Positions 1-6,502 of a DNA stretch of 8,461 bases are shown piece by piece (the stretch's first letter is position 1; each line of letters begins with the position of its first letter). The notes beneath the pieces are model-generated. The model made no database searches and was not told where the DNA came from. It was given only the letters and a program-made list of their open reading frames with translations. The DNA is from Clostridiaceae bacterium (GTDB lineage: Bacteria > Bacillota > Clostridia > Saccharofermentanales > UBA5734), in contig JAAYBY010000026.1 in the NCBI GenBank assembly GCA_012729935.1, positions 1-8,461 on the forward strand. The letters are read 5' to 3'. Position numbers and translations under genes: made by a program.

Positions 1-683
1 CAAGCTAGTTTTTCGGAATCGCTCGCCTTGATTTCCCGCTCCTTGTTTCGGTTTGGTATCCAGACCGTAAAAGTCAGAACCAAAAGAACGACAATCAAAA
101 CCGCTGCTGCAGGAATCACCCACTGCAGCAGATCCGCCGGCTGAAACGATTCCCGAACAAAGGTCTCCTGATCATCTCCCAGGTCACCCTGGCGGATCAG
201 GCGCTTTTTTTCACGCTCGCTTGCCATGCGAACACTGCGGTGCCGACGTGTTTTCTCGAGAATCTGACCGGAACCGGCCGATACGACGCGTGCGGGTTTA
301 GGATTCCCTTCCTGCGTCTTGATTTCAACGTTATCTGCTTCGGACCATTCGGTCAGTGCTTTCTGGCTTTCCAGCGCCGTCGCCTGTAAAGATTCAGGCA
401 GATAATTGTCTATTGCCTGGTTCACCCAGCGAAAAGCTTCTTTCATATCCCCAAGGCTGGCCAGACAATATCCCAGCATCAAGGCCGGTTGTGGAAACCG
501 CGGATAGGTGGATGCCAGTTTTCGCAACGAAATTATGGCTATGTCCTGACTGTCCTGCTGCCAGTTATTAATTGCCTTATTATAGATGGAGATAGCCTGT
601 TCCGTTTCACCAGGCGACGCGAACAAAGGGACATCGTCCTCTGAAAGGGGTTTAAATTGATTGATTTGACTGGCCCAATTCAC
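1..683 (-). CDS. TPR-like membrane protein, 3' end outside the window
   Basis: Open frame from a GTG start at 683 running off the window at base 1, with 227 residues visible. The start follows an AGGAGG seven bases upstream, inside the last codons of folC, and lies two bases after the folC stop, so translation is probably coupled. Residues about 27-95 are helical with a TPR-like pattern, including the segment LMLGYCLASLGDMKEAFRW (68-86). Residues 140-180 are highly charged. Residues 185-209 form one strong hydrophobic span, followed by a basic segment (NRNKERE). There is no signal peptide, so the TPR-like part is likely cytoplasmic and the visible tail may be outside the membrane; the charge pattern leaves the orientation uncertain. 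Function is unknown. TPR-type helices usually mediate protein contacts. The C-terminal part, which could identify the family, is missing. The coding frame itself is secure; the TPR assignment is moderate. Confidence 0.85.
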   Translation of the reverse strand, partial: MNWASQINQFKPLSEDDVPLFASPGETEQAISIYNKAINNWQQDSQDIAIISLRKLASTYPRFPQPALMLGYCLASLGDMKEAFRWVNQAIDNYLPESLQATALESQKALTEWSEADNVEIKTQEGNPKPARVVSAGSGQILEKTRRHRSVRMASEREKKRLIRQGDLGDDQETFVRESFQPADLLQWVIPAAAVLIVVLLVLTFTVWIPNRNKEREIKASDSEKLA

Positions 684-685
684 CG

Positions 686-2083
686 TCAGGCCTCCTGTTC
701 TAAATAGATCTGCCGAATTTCGCCGACCAGATACAGTGACCCAAAAACACACAGACAGGCATTTTGGCTGCGTGCCAGTTTCAATGCCAGGCGGGCACCG
801 TCTTCAAGCGTTTCTGAAGAGCATACGGGTTCATTATAACGACTCAATCGGCCATCTGGCAATTCTTGAAGAATACAGCGAACTCGTTCGGCCAATTCTG
901 CTTCCGGCAAAGCGCGTTCGTTAACCGGCCGTACGCAGACAAAGCCGGATAAATGGTATGGGTGATTAAGGATCATGGTCTGCAGCATACCTGTTACATC
1001 TTTATCTGCAAGCATACCAGCCAGGAAGACAACCGGTCCGTTGCCAACCAGTCGTTTCAGACTGTCTCTCAGCGCCTGGCAGCTTTGCACATTATGTGCG
1101 CCATCGATCAGGATCGGCGGATTCTGCCGGATCAACTCGAGTCGTGCCGGCCAGCGGGCTGCGGCAATTCCTTCTGCGACCGCCTGGTCATCAGCCAGTC
1201 CAAGTGCACGACAGGTGCGGACAGCCAGCATTGCATTCATGGGTTGTATGGTTCCCAGCAATCGAGTTGTCAGCTGCTGTCCAGTTTGCGTATCCATAAA
1301 CGTCTGACCTGACCAGTCGTAATCAGTCAGCGAATAGTCATCTGGACTGATCAGATGCATCGGTGCCTGCAGCGTCTGACAGCGTTCCCTGACAACTTTT
1401 AGAGCACTCTCTTTTTCACTGGGCAGATGGGTTAAAGCCTGTGGATCATAAAGGAAAACGGGACAGCCTCTTTTAACAATACCTGCCTTCTCTGATGCAA
1501 TTGATGCAAGAGAATCTCCTAAGCGTTCTGTATGATCATAGCCCAGAGCTGTGATGATGGACGCCAACGACTTTTCGATGATATTGGTCGCGTCCAGACG
1601 GCCGCCCAGACCGGTTTCAAGCACCACAATATCGCAGTCTCGTTCCTTGAAGTACAGAAAACCAACGGCGGTCAATAATTCAAATTCAGTCGGGTGTTCA
1701 CCACCGGCAGCCAACATCCTGTCAACAGCTTCCGCTACCGTTGTCATCAGGCGCGCAAAGGATTCCGGTTCAATCTCTCCATGTGCTTCATCACTTTTTT
1801 TCTTTTCAAATCCTTCACGACCGTCAATAACACGGATGCGTTCCGTAAAGCGAACCAGATAAGGGGATGTGTAAAGTCCCACCCGATGATTGGCCGCTGC
1901 CAGAATCGAGCCGCAATAAGCGGTTGTTGTCCCTTTCCCGTTTGTCCCTGCAATATGTATAAAACGGAGCGTTTTCTGAGGATTGTGTAAAACGTGCATC
2001 AACTGCTGCATCCGTTCCAGATCAAGCTTGATGCCATATTTCATGGCAGATGCGAGAAACTGCCGGGCTTCCTGATAGTTCAT
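686..2083 (-). CDS. folC: Bifunctional folylpolyglutamate synthase / dihydrofolate synthase
   Basis: Cytoplasmic ATP-dependent ligase of the Mur ligase superfamily. It adds glutamate to dihydropteroate and/or extends the polyglutamate tail of reduced folates. At 465 residues it is slightly longer than most bacterial FolC proteins. The P-loop GTNGKGT is at residues 46-52, followed by the SPYLVRFTERIRV-type segment. LETGLGGRLDATN is at 155-167. DHTERLGDS (183-191) precedes SEKAGIVK (197-204), whose Lys199 matches the conserved lysine that is carbamylated in related enzymes. LIDGAHN (325-331) marks the C-terminal ligase domain. A charged stretch at about 89-106 looks like an insertion. The ATG overlaps the upstream gtrA-like stop as ATGA, and GGAGG lies ten bases before it. 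Whether it has both activities or only the polyglutamylation activity cannot be told from sequence; no other folate genes are in the window. Confidence 0.96.
   Translation of the reverse strand: MNYQEARQFLASAMKYGIKLDLERMQQLMHVLHNPQKTLRFIHIAGTNGKGTTTAYCGSILAAANHRVGLYTSPYLVRFTERIRVIDGREGFEKKKSDEAHGEIEPESFARLMTTVAEAVDRMLAAGGEHPTEFELLTAVGFLYFKERDCDIVVLETGLGGRLDATNIIEKSLASIITALGYDHTERLGDSLASIASEKAGIVKRGCPVFLYDPQALTHLPSEKESALKVVRERCQTLQAPMHLISPDDYSLTDYDWSGQTFMDTQTGQQLTTRLLGTIQPMNAMLAVRTCRALGLADDQAVAEGIAAARWPARLELIRQNPPILIDGAHNVQSCQALRDSLKRLVGNGPVVFLAGMLADKDVTGMLQTMILNHPYHLSGFVCVRPVNERALPEAELAERVRCILQELPDGRLSRYNEPVCSSETLEDGARLALKLARSQNACLCVFGSLYLVGEIRQIYLEQEA
691..696 (-). promoter_or_regulatory. 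Shine-Dalgarno inside folC for the GTG-started downstream gene
   Basis: The minus strand reads AGGAGG within the last codons of folC, then seven bases that include the folC TGA, then GTG at 683. It supports the GTG start of the TPR-like gene and coupling of its translation to folC. Confidence 0.8.
2080..2083 (-). other. ATGA start-stop overlap coupling gtrA-like gene and folC
   Basis: The four bases ATGA on the minus strand contain the folC start (ATG) and the gtrA-like stop (TGA). This is a classic arrangement for translational coupling, and it places the two genes on one transcript. A GGAGG for folC lies ten bases upstream, inside the gtrA-like gene. Confidence 0.9.
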
Positions 2084-2541
2084 TGATGATCCGCCTCCGG
2101 GTGTTTACTCTTTGTGAAAATAAAATATTTGCTGAGTACATAGTTGCCAATCATAACCAATATTTGTGTCAAGAGCTTGCTGATCAGTATCTCAATGCCG
2201 AAAAGTGTAAGGACAGAGCGCATCTGCATCAGATCTGTCAGGATAAACATGGCTCCGTATTCAAAGGCAAGTGCTGTTGCCAGTCGCGACAGGAGGAATT
2301 TACCGATTTCCTGCAAGAGAGGACCGTCCGATCGAAAAACAATCATTTTATTGGCAATAAATGCAAAGATGACAGCCGCCAGGATGGCCGGAAAATTGGA
2401 TACCCACCAGCGTTCATGGCCTACCCAGGCGCTGAGCAACGCGAAGACACCCAGATTAACCAGGGTTGTGAGCACGCCGACGATGATGTACGCGATAACT
2501 TCTCTACAGAAAAGACGTCTGATCAGTTTTTGCAGCCACAT
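2080..2541 (-). CDS. GtrA-like polytopic membrane protein
   Basis: Small integral membrane protein of 153 residues, typical of the GtrA family (Pfam PF04138). Four hydrophobic segments are visible at about 16-38, 48-68, 80-103 and 117-142. The family hallmarks appear twice in a pseudo-repeat: FIANKMIVF (61-69) ends the second span, and GNYVLSKYFIF (132-142) ends the fourth. The N-terminal YIIVGVLTTLVNLGVFALL (18-36) also fits. Characterised relatives are thought to move undecaprenyl-phosphate-linked sugars across the membrane for decoration of surface polymers. The gene starts two bases after the stop of the cohesin protein gene, with AAGAGG eight bases before the ATG, and its stop overlaps the folC start. 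This suggests co-expression with surface genes, so a role in modifying a surface glycan or glycoprotein is plausible but is inference. No glycosyltransferase partner is in the window, and the sugar cannot be predicted. Confidence 0.92.
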   Translation of the reverse strand: MWLQKLIRRLFCREVIAYIIVGVLTTLVNLGVFALLSAWVGHERWWVSNFPAILAAVIFAFIANKMIVFRSDGPLLQEIGKFLLSRLATALAFEYGAMFILTDLMQMRSVLTLFGIEILISKLLTQILVMIGNYVLSKYFIFTKSKHPEADHQ

Positions 2542-2543
2542 GC

Positions 2544-4112
2544 CTAAATCCTCTTGATCGGCGGCGGCGGCAGTACCTGATCATCGTCTTCGCCAATATC
2601 CCTGCGACCGCGAGATCCCTGCCAGATTAAAACACCGACCAGTGCCAGGCAAATCAAGCCCATCACGGCCGTTGCCAGTGCCCAGGGATTGGCCTTGGCT
2701 GGTTCAGGTTCTTCACTCGGCTCAGGTGCCATTGACGGTGTAATGGCTTCGGTCGGTTTTGTTTCCTTGACTTCTTCTATATCATACGGGAGCAGCATCT
2801 GGCTTTGTGTGTCATAGCGATAGAATGACTGGTTGCCGTTGCTGTCCATCAGGTAAACCAGATAGACTGATTCTGTGAGCTGACTGGTTTTCCAGGCAGG
2901 CAGCTTTTTACCATCCAGCGTCAAAACGGTTGGTGTCCAGCTGTCCGGTATCGTCACAGACTCATCAGGTGTGACCACAGTCAGTGTTTGCGCCGGCACA
3001 CTCAGCGTCAGGTAAGGCAGATACTCTCCACTTTTTGAGTCACGATAGTAAAAGCCATCGTCTACCGAATCGCGATACAGATAATACAACGTGAAATCCG
3101 CGCGCATTGATTTGTAGACCGGTACCATTTGACCATCTATCTGCTCAACTGATCGATAGAAGCCCTCCGGTGGATGCACGCCCTGTGGAACCTCGACAAT
3201 CTGATACGGGCCATCGGGCAGAATGACCGTGACCGGTGGTGTCGGCGTTGGCTCTGGTGTTGGTGTCGCCTCCGGCGTCGGCGTTGCTTCCGGTGTCGGA
3301 GTCACCTCCGGTGTCGGTGCAGCCGCAGGCTTCTTAGCGACAATTGTGTAGGTTCTTGTTTCACCATTCTCTGCAGTGACAACGACTTTGATGGTATTGT
3401 TACCGGGAACGAGCTTACTGTTCCCACTGATCGATGTAACCGAAGCTGTGCTGTCAGCTGGCACTGCACTGACGCTGACCTTCGTCGTATCTTGAGATAC
3501 CGTCATTGTGTAGCTTTGTACTGATGGATTGAAGGTTGGCTGGAGTGTTCCTGGGCTTACCTGCAGTGACTGAAGTGAGTTGTTATTTGATTTTTGAACA
3601 GGTTTTTTCACTTCGATTTCTAACTCAGTTTCAAATGAAACATGTATTTTTTGAAGATCTTTGTCCGAAAAACCTGTTGCAGATAGTATTTCGAAAATGC
3701 CTTTGCCTTCATCTTTTGATTTAAAACTTAAGCTAACTAACGAATTATTACCCTCTATAGGAATATACTCACCATCGGGATCAGCCCAAAACAATGTAAC
3801 AGTACCAGCTGGTTGGCTATCTTCGGCTCTAAACGGTTCTTTTTTCTTATCAGTTCCTATTAATAAACTTGCACCAGAAAAAGTGAAATAATTCGGGTTA
3901 TAGCTTATTTTTATATCACCAAAACTAGCCAAGCTATCTGCATCCGAACTAAACTGCATCACCATACGAAAGTCTTTACCGCTTTCAACAGTATTACCAC
4001 TCTGCGATGAAAGATTTAATGCTCCAACATCGGCATATACTAACGTCGATATCATAAAACAAGTAATAAGAATTATCAAATAAGACGATATTAATTTTCG
4101 GGCTTTAGTCAT
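2544..4112 (-). CDS. Membrane-anchored cohesin / cadherin-like surface protein
   Basis: Predicted type I membrane protein of 522 residues. Residues 1-27 are a signal peptide (basic start, hydrophobic core, VYA before the likely cut). Residues 28-168 resemble a cohesin (PF00963): FGDIKISYNPNYFTFSGA (64-81), then GTVTLFWADP and SLVSLSFKSKDEGKGIFEI. Residues 176-262 fit the cadherin-like beta-sandwich (PF12733), ending NGETRTYTIVAKK. Residues 266-293 are a Pro-Thr-Glu linker. Residues 305-443 contain two copies of a Tyr-rich module. A second Pro/Glu linker, a membrane span at 477-498 and a tail with an acidic cluster and PPPP complete the protein. TGGAGG lies eight bases before the ATG, and the gene begins 14 bp after the dockerin protein gene. 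The likely role is a surface anchor that binds the neighbour's dockerin. The cohesin call rests on fold-like motifs read by eye; another beta-sandwich is possible. The cohesin part is AT-rich compared with the rest. Confidence 0.9.
   Translation of the reverse strand: MTKARKLISSYLIILITCFMISTLVYADVGALNLSSQSGNTVESGKDFRMVMQFSSDADSLASFGDIKISYNPNYFTFSGASLLIGTDKKKEPFRAEDSQPAGTVTLFWADPDGEYIPIEGNNSLVSLSFKSKDEGKGIFEILSATGFSDKDLQKIHVSFETELEIEVKKPVQKSNNNSLQSLQVSPGTLQPTFNPSVQSYTMTVSQDTTKVSVSAVPADSTASVTSISGNSKLVPGNNTIKVVVTAENGETRTYTIVAKKPAAAPTPEVTPTPEATPTPEATPTPEPTPTPPVTVILPDGPYQIVEVPQGVHPPEGFYRSVEQIDGQMVPVYKSMRADFTLYYLYRDSVDDGFYYRDSKSGEYLPYLTLSVPAQTLTVVTPDESVTIPDSWTPTVLTLDGKKLPAWKTSQLTESVYLVYLMDSNGNQSFYRYDTQSQMLLPYDIEEVKETKPTEAITPSMAPEPSEEPEPAKANPWALATAVMGLICLALVGVLIWQGSRGRRDIGEDDDQVLPPPPIKRI
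2784..3200 (-). repeat. Two-copy Tyr-rich membrane-proximal protein module
   Basis: Residues 305-367 and 385-443 of the cohesin protein align with each other. Copy 1 has IDGQMVPVYKS, LYYLYRDSVDDGFYYRDSKS and EYLPY. Copy 2 has LDGKKLPAWKTS, VYLVYLMDSNGNQSFYRYDT and MLLPY. The order of blocks and the spacing are the same apart from a gap of about four residues. I have an impression of similar segments in clostridial surface proteins but cannot name a Pfam family. Function is unknown; it may be a spacer or a ligand-binding module. Confidence 0.7.
3234..3317 (-). repeat. 18-bp imperfect tandem repeats coding a Pro-Thr-Glu linker
   Basis: About four and a half copies of an 18-base unit code for PTPEVT, PTPEAT, PTPEAT, PTPEPT and PTPP (residues 266-293 of the cohesin protein). 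The codons are GC-rich: one line inside the array is about 68% GC by hand count. The linker separates the cohesin and cadherin-like part from the membrane-proximal modules. The Thr-rich sequence could be O-glycosylated, and the copy number could vary by slippage; both are inference. Confidence 0.85.
3609..4031 (-). other. Cohesin-like domain segment
   Basis: Codes for residues 28-168 of the anchored protein. Cohesin-like signs are the N-terminal strand with a Gly-rich loop (NTVESGKDFRMVMQF), the DIKISYNPNYFTF segment resembling the common YDPNxLE pattern, a central GTVTLFW strand, and SLVSLSFKSKDEGKGIFEI near the end. Cohesins bind dockerins through one face of this beta-sandwich. The segment starts right after the signal peptide, so in the mature protein it would be the outermost module. 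A hand count gives about 35% GC over 3601-4080. Confidence 0.75.
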
Positions 4113-4126
4113 CTAAAAGTCCTCCA

Positions 4127-6385
4127 TTATGATTGATCAATTGTAAATTTCCTGAATACATGGCGGACGATGGCCGCGAGGTCAATCGCATTAATTTCAT
4201 TGTCCCGATTTGCATCCGCTGTGCTAAGCTTTGGTTCATTCAAAGGTGTTTTATTTAACAAATGTCGTGTAATTGCCGCATAATCGATTGCATTGATTTC
4301 ACCGTCACCATTGGCATCACCATATAGCATAACGGTGTATTCTTTGATCGTTTCATTGTTTCTAATGATCCGAAGGATGCCGCCTGTCCCAACAAGTCCC
4401 TGCCACGGGTTCCCTTGCGCATCCAGCAACACGGCTTCACAACCTGCCGGTGTGATTAAATCCGCCATAATTGATTCAACCGTATTAATACCATCAACTG
4501 GGTTTAACCCGCATATTGTTGTATCTTTAATAATAAGTGTATTTGCAGTTAAATCTTCGGGTGGTGGTGACGGTGTTGGTGTCGGTTGTGTTGAAGGATC
4601 TCCTCTTCTGGTTATTGAAACGGTATAGGTCCGCTGACTGCCGTTTTCTGCTGTGACGACAACTGGAAAGATGTTTTCGCCCACCGCCAGCTGCTTAACA
4701 CCCGTTCCGCTAACCGTCGCTAATGATGTGACCAACGTGCCTGTCAGGTTAATGCTGGAGACATTGTTTTCAACGATGAGATCGTACTCGCCGGTATTTG
4801 CAGCAGTAAACCCTGGCGTCAGTTGATACCCTTCAACGATTAAAGACTTAAGCCAGTTGTTTGGATTCCTGATGTCGGGTAAAGCTGTTTTATCAGGCAT
4901 ATCCTTGAAAATAGGGATGGAAAACTTGATTGCGCTGTTCAAAAAATCCATGTCTCTGTAGGCATCATAAATTCGCAAAGCCTCATAGAATGGTGCCAGC
5001 ACATTACCCATGTACTGGTGGTAATATAGTCTGCCATCTGACTTGTCGACATCGAACTTCTGCAGGTAGAGCGTATCCTGTTTCACTTTAATATAAGAGT
5101 TACCGATAAACAGAGATCCACCAATAATTGAGCGAAGCGGATCGACCCATGGGATCGGAGCATCTGGATTATTCGGATATAACGGATTTAATTCCGGGTA
5201 TGGATTTAATCGAGTATTGGTCCGCGCATAGTTGAGGCCGTTTTTAACATTACCTAGAAGCACGTTGCTGGCATAGGCACCTATGTTGTAAAAATTGTAA
5301 TGTCCGTCACATGCGAGATCCGTTGCATCAGGTGTATATGTGATTCCCCTGGCAGCATAAGCGGCTACCAGATCAGCTGAAAACGTGCCGCTGACTGAAG
5401 GGCTGCCGTTGCTGCCAACCTCAATTCGACTTCTCGAAGCCAGATGATACGGACTCACGCCAGAATAATCCGTTGAAGCAGCCTTCATAAACGCCTCGGA
5501 AAAAAGCATGCTCCTCGTCTCGTTTGTTGCCGCATCGACATAATTGAAGGCTTTGTTCCCCATAAAGGATCCGGCAAGTATTTTTTCAGTCCCTTCTTTC
5601 GTATGAATACTCGGGTCAAAGCTTAACAGTTCAAACTGAAAGATGTTCACCGGATCAAGAAAATTTCTTGGATCCATGAAGTAAGCCAGATATTCCTGGT
5701 TGCACATATTCCAGGCGGCATCATAAAGCGCCCATTGATTGGTCTCCCAGTTGTAAATCAGCGGTTTGTCCTCGTAGACTTTCGTTGATTTGTACCCATC
5801 GGCGAAACTTGTTGGTATTACGTTGTTGTTTGGAATTGATTCTTCACCAGCCAGCACTTCACTCCAGGTCAGATCAGTATGGCGTGCTTCAAATACCCAA
5901 TTGGGATGTTGTGCATGAATGCGTCGCAACGGTTCTTTATAGCTTTCTGGAAAGCCCTGAGCTGTGAGGTATGCTTCGAAGTCCGGATTCTGCACATAAG
6001 CAACTTGCGACGATGTCAGTCTGACAAAACCAGCGACAATGTATCCGGTGTATTCTTTTCCCGCCTGAACGAAATGTATTTTGTACCATTGATCGCCATA
6101 GCCGCTTACATATAACCCTGTTGTTACTGACAATACGTCAAGCTGTTGTGCAGAATAGACCGTTGTGAGTTTCGGTAAAGATGTATTAGGCGTTTGCCTG
6201 ACATTCGCGACTTGAGTCGTCACCACGCCTGTGCGGTTGATCGGTGTCTCTGTTTCAGCCTGAATCAGTGTGTCCGGCATCGCAAATAAACCTGTCTGAC
6301 TGAGAACACTGATGATGATCAGCGTCAGGACCAGCAGGCGTCCGTACTTTCGTCTCTGGCGATGCGTCAGACAAGCGTTCGGCAA
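4127..6385 (-). CDS. Secreted SH3b-glucosaminidase with C-terminal dockerin
   Basis: Predicted exported peptidoglycan hydrolase, 752 residues from a TTG start at 6385. AAGGAGG lies six bases upstream of that TTG. An in-frame ATG at 6451 has no visible Shine-Dalgarno and would add 22 residues before the signal peptide. Numbering is from the TTG. A signal peptide occupies 1-35 (RQRRK, then LLVLTLIIISVL). An SH3b domain spans about 52-124, beginning with VANVRQTP. The glucosaminidase region (LytG/LytD-like, PF01832) spans about 130-500. It has NFLDPVNIFQFE, ASRSRIEVG with the probable catalytic Glu322, and GHYNFYNIGAY. A cadherin-like domain follows (506-594), then a Pro-Thr linker, a pre-dockerin beta module (611-687) and a type I dockerin (688-746). 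The expected reaction is cleavage of a beta-1,4 bond next to N-acetylglucosamine in wall glycan; substrate is inferred from family. The dockerin and the adjacent cohesin gene suggest surface docking. Four cysteines lie in the exported part, unlike its neighbours. Confidence 0.9.
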   Translation of the reverse strand: MPNACLTHRQRRKYGRLLVLTLIIISVLSQTGLFAMPDTLIQAETETPINRTGVVTTQVANVRQTPNTSLPKLTTVYSAQQLDVLSVTTGLYVSGYGDQWYKIHFVQAGKEYTGYIVAGFVRLTSSQVAYVQNPDFEAYLTAQGFPESYKEPLRRIHAQHPNWVFEARHTDLTWSEVLAGEESIPNNNVIPTSFADGYKSTKVYEDKPLIYNWETNQWALYDAAWNMCNQEYLAYFMDPRNFLDPVNIFQFELLSFDPSIHTKEGTEKILAGSFMGNKAFNYVDAATNETRSMLFSEAFMKAASTDYSGVSPYHLASRSRIEVGSNGSPSVSGTFSADLVAAYAARGITYTPDATDLACDGHYNFYNIGAYASNVLLGNVKNGLNYARTNTRLNPYPELNPLYPNNPDAPIPWVDPLRSIIGGSLFIGNSYIKVKQDTLYLQKFDVDKSDGRLYYHQYMGNVLAPFYEALRIYDAYRDMDFLNSAIKFSIPIFKDMPDKTALPDIRNPNNWLKSLIVEGYQLTPGFTAANTGEYDLIVENNVSSINLTGTLVTSLATVSGTGVKQLAVGENIFPVVVTAENGSQRTYTVSITRRGDPSTQPTPTPSPPPEDLTANTLIIKDTTICGLNPVDGINTVESIMADLITPAGCEAVLLDAQGNPWQGLVGTGGILRIIRNNETIKEYTVMLYGDANGDGEINAIDYAAITRHLLNKTPLNEPKLSTADANRDNEINAIDLAAIVRHVFRKFTIDQS
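4148..4324 (-). other. Type I dockerin segment with two calcium-binding repeats
   Basis: Codes for residues 688-746 (TTG numbering) of the glucosaminidase. Repeat 1 is GDANGDGEINAIDYAAITRH and repeat 2 is ADANRDNEINAIDLAAIVRH. Each has the D-x-N-x-D-x-x-x-N-x-x-D calcium loop followed by the helix expected of a dockerin. Loop positions 10-11 (Ala-Ile) and helix positions 18-19 (Arg-His), where type I dockerins carry cohesin-recognition residues, are identical in the two repeats. The segment sits at the extreme C-terminus, as is usual. Confidence 0.93.
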
Positions 6386-6391
6386 AACAAA

Positions 6392-6398
6392 CCTCCTT
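6392..6398 (-). promoter_or_regulatory. Shine-Dalgarno that decides the TTG start of the dockerin glucosaminidase
   Basis: The minus strand reads AAGGAGG, then six bases, then TTG at 6385-6383. This is a near-perfect ribosome binding site at ideal spacing. The sequence before the alternative in-frame ATG at 6451 (CCTGTAATGTAG) has none. Starting at the TTG also leaves a conventional signal peptide, whereas the ATG start would put an extra hydrophobic stretch and a KRRR cluster in front of it. Confidence 0.85.
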
Positions 6399-6502
6399 CT
6401 CTTGAAAAGGCGATAGAATATCAGCATCAGGATATCATAAAAGGGCGTCATCTACATTACAGGATATTTAGCATTCTGTTATGTCTGTTATATCATTGTC
6501 AT

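Noticed and set aside
953..1312. Plus-strand open frames of about 110-120 codons antisense to folC.
   Set aside because: They overlap a well-conserved enzyme with intact motifs, and their translations are low-complexity or Cys/Ser-rich without recognisable domains. Shadow frames.
2050..2557. Plus-strand open frames of 137 and 165 codons antisense to the GtrA-like gene.
   Set aside because: The minus strand codes for a clear four-span GtrA-like protein. The plus-strand products resemble no family and lack a proper ribosome binding site.
2544..6385. A conventional cellulosome gene cluster.
   Set aside because: Only one cohesin and one dockerin are visible, and the dockerin is on a wall hydrolase. 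There is no scaffoldin with multiple cohesins, no carbohydrate-binding module, and no cellulase or xylanase.
6434..6462. Possible promoter in front of the dockerin glucosaminidase: TATGAT with CTGTAA 17 bases upstream on the minus strand.
   Set aside because: The -10 box is good (5 of 6), but the -35 matches only 3 of 6, and the region is AT-rich enough to give this by chance. Left open rather than called.
6386..6502. The 117-bp gap between the two glucosaminidase genes as a terminator or regulatory site.
   Set aside because: No GC-rich hairpin followed by a T-run is visible on the minus strand, and no clear operator or riboswitch. It holds only the ribosome binding site and a weak promoter-like pair.
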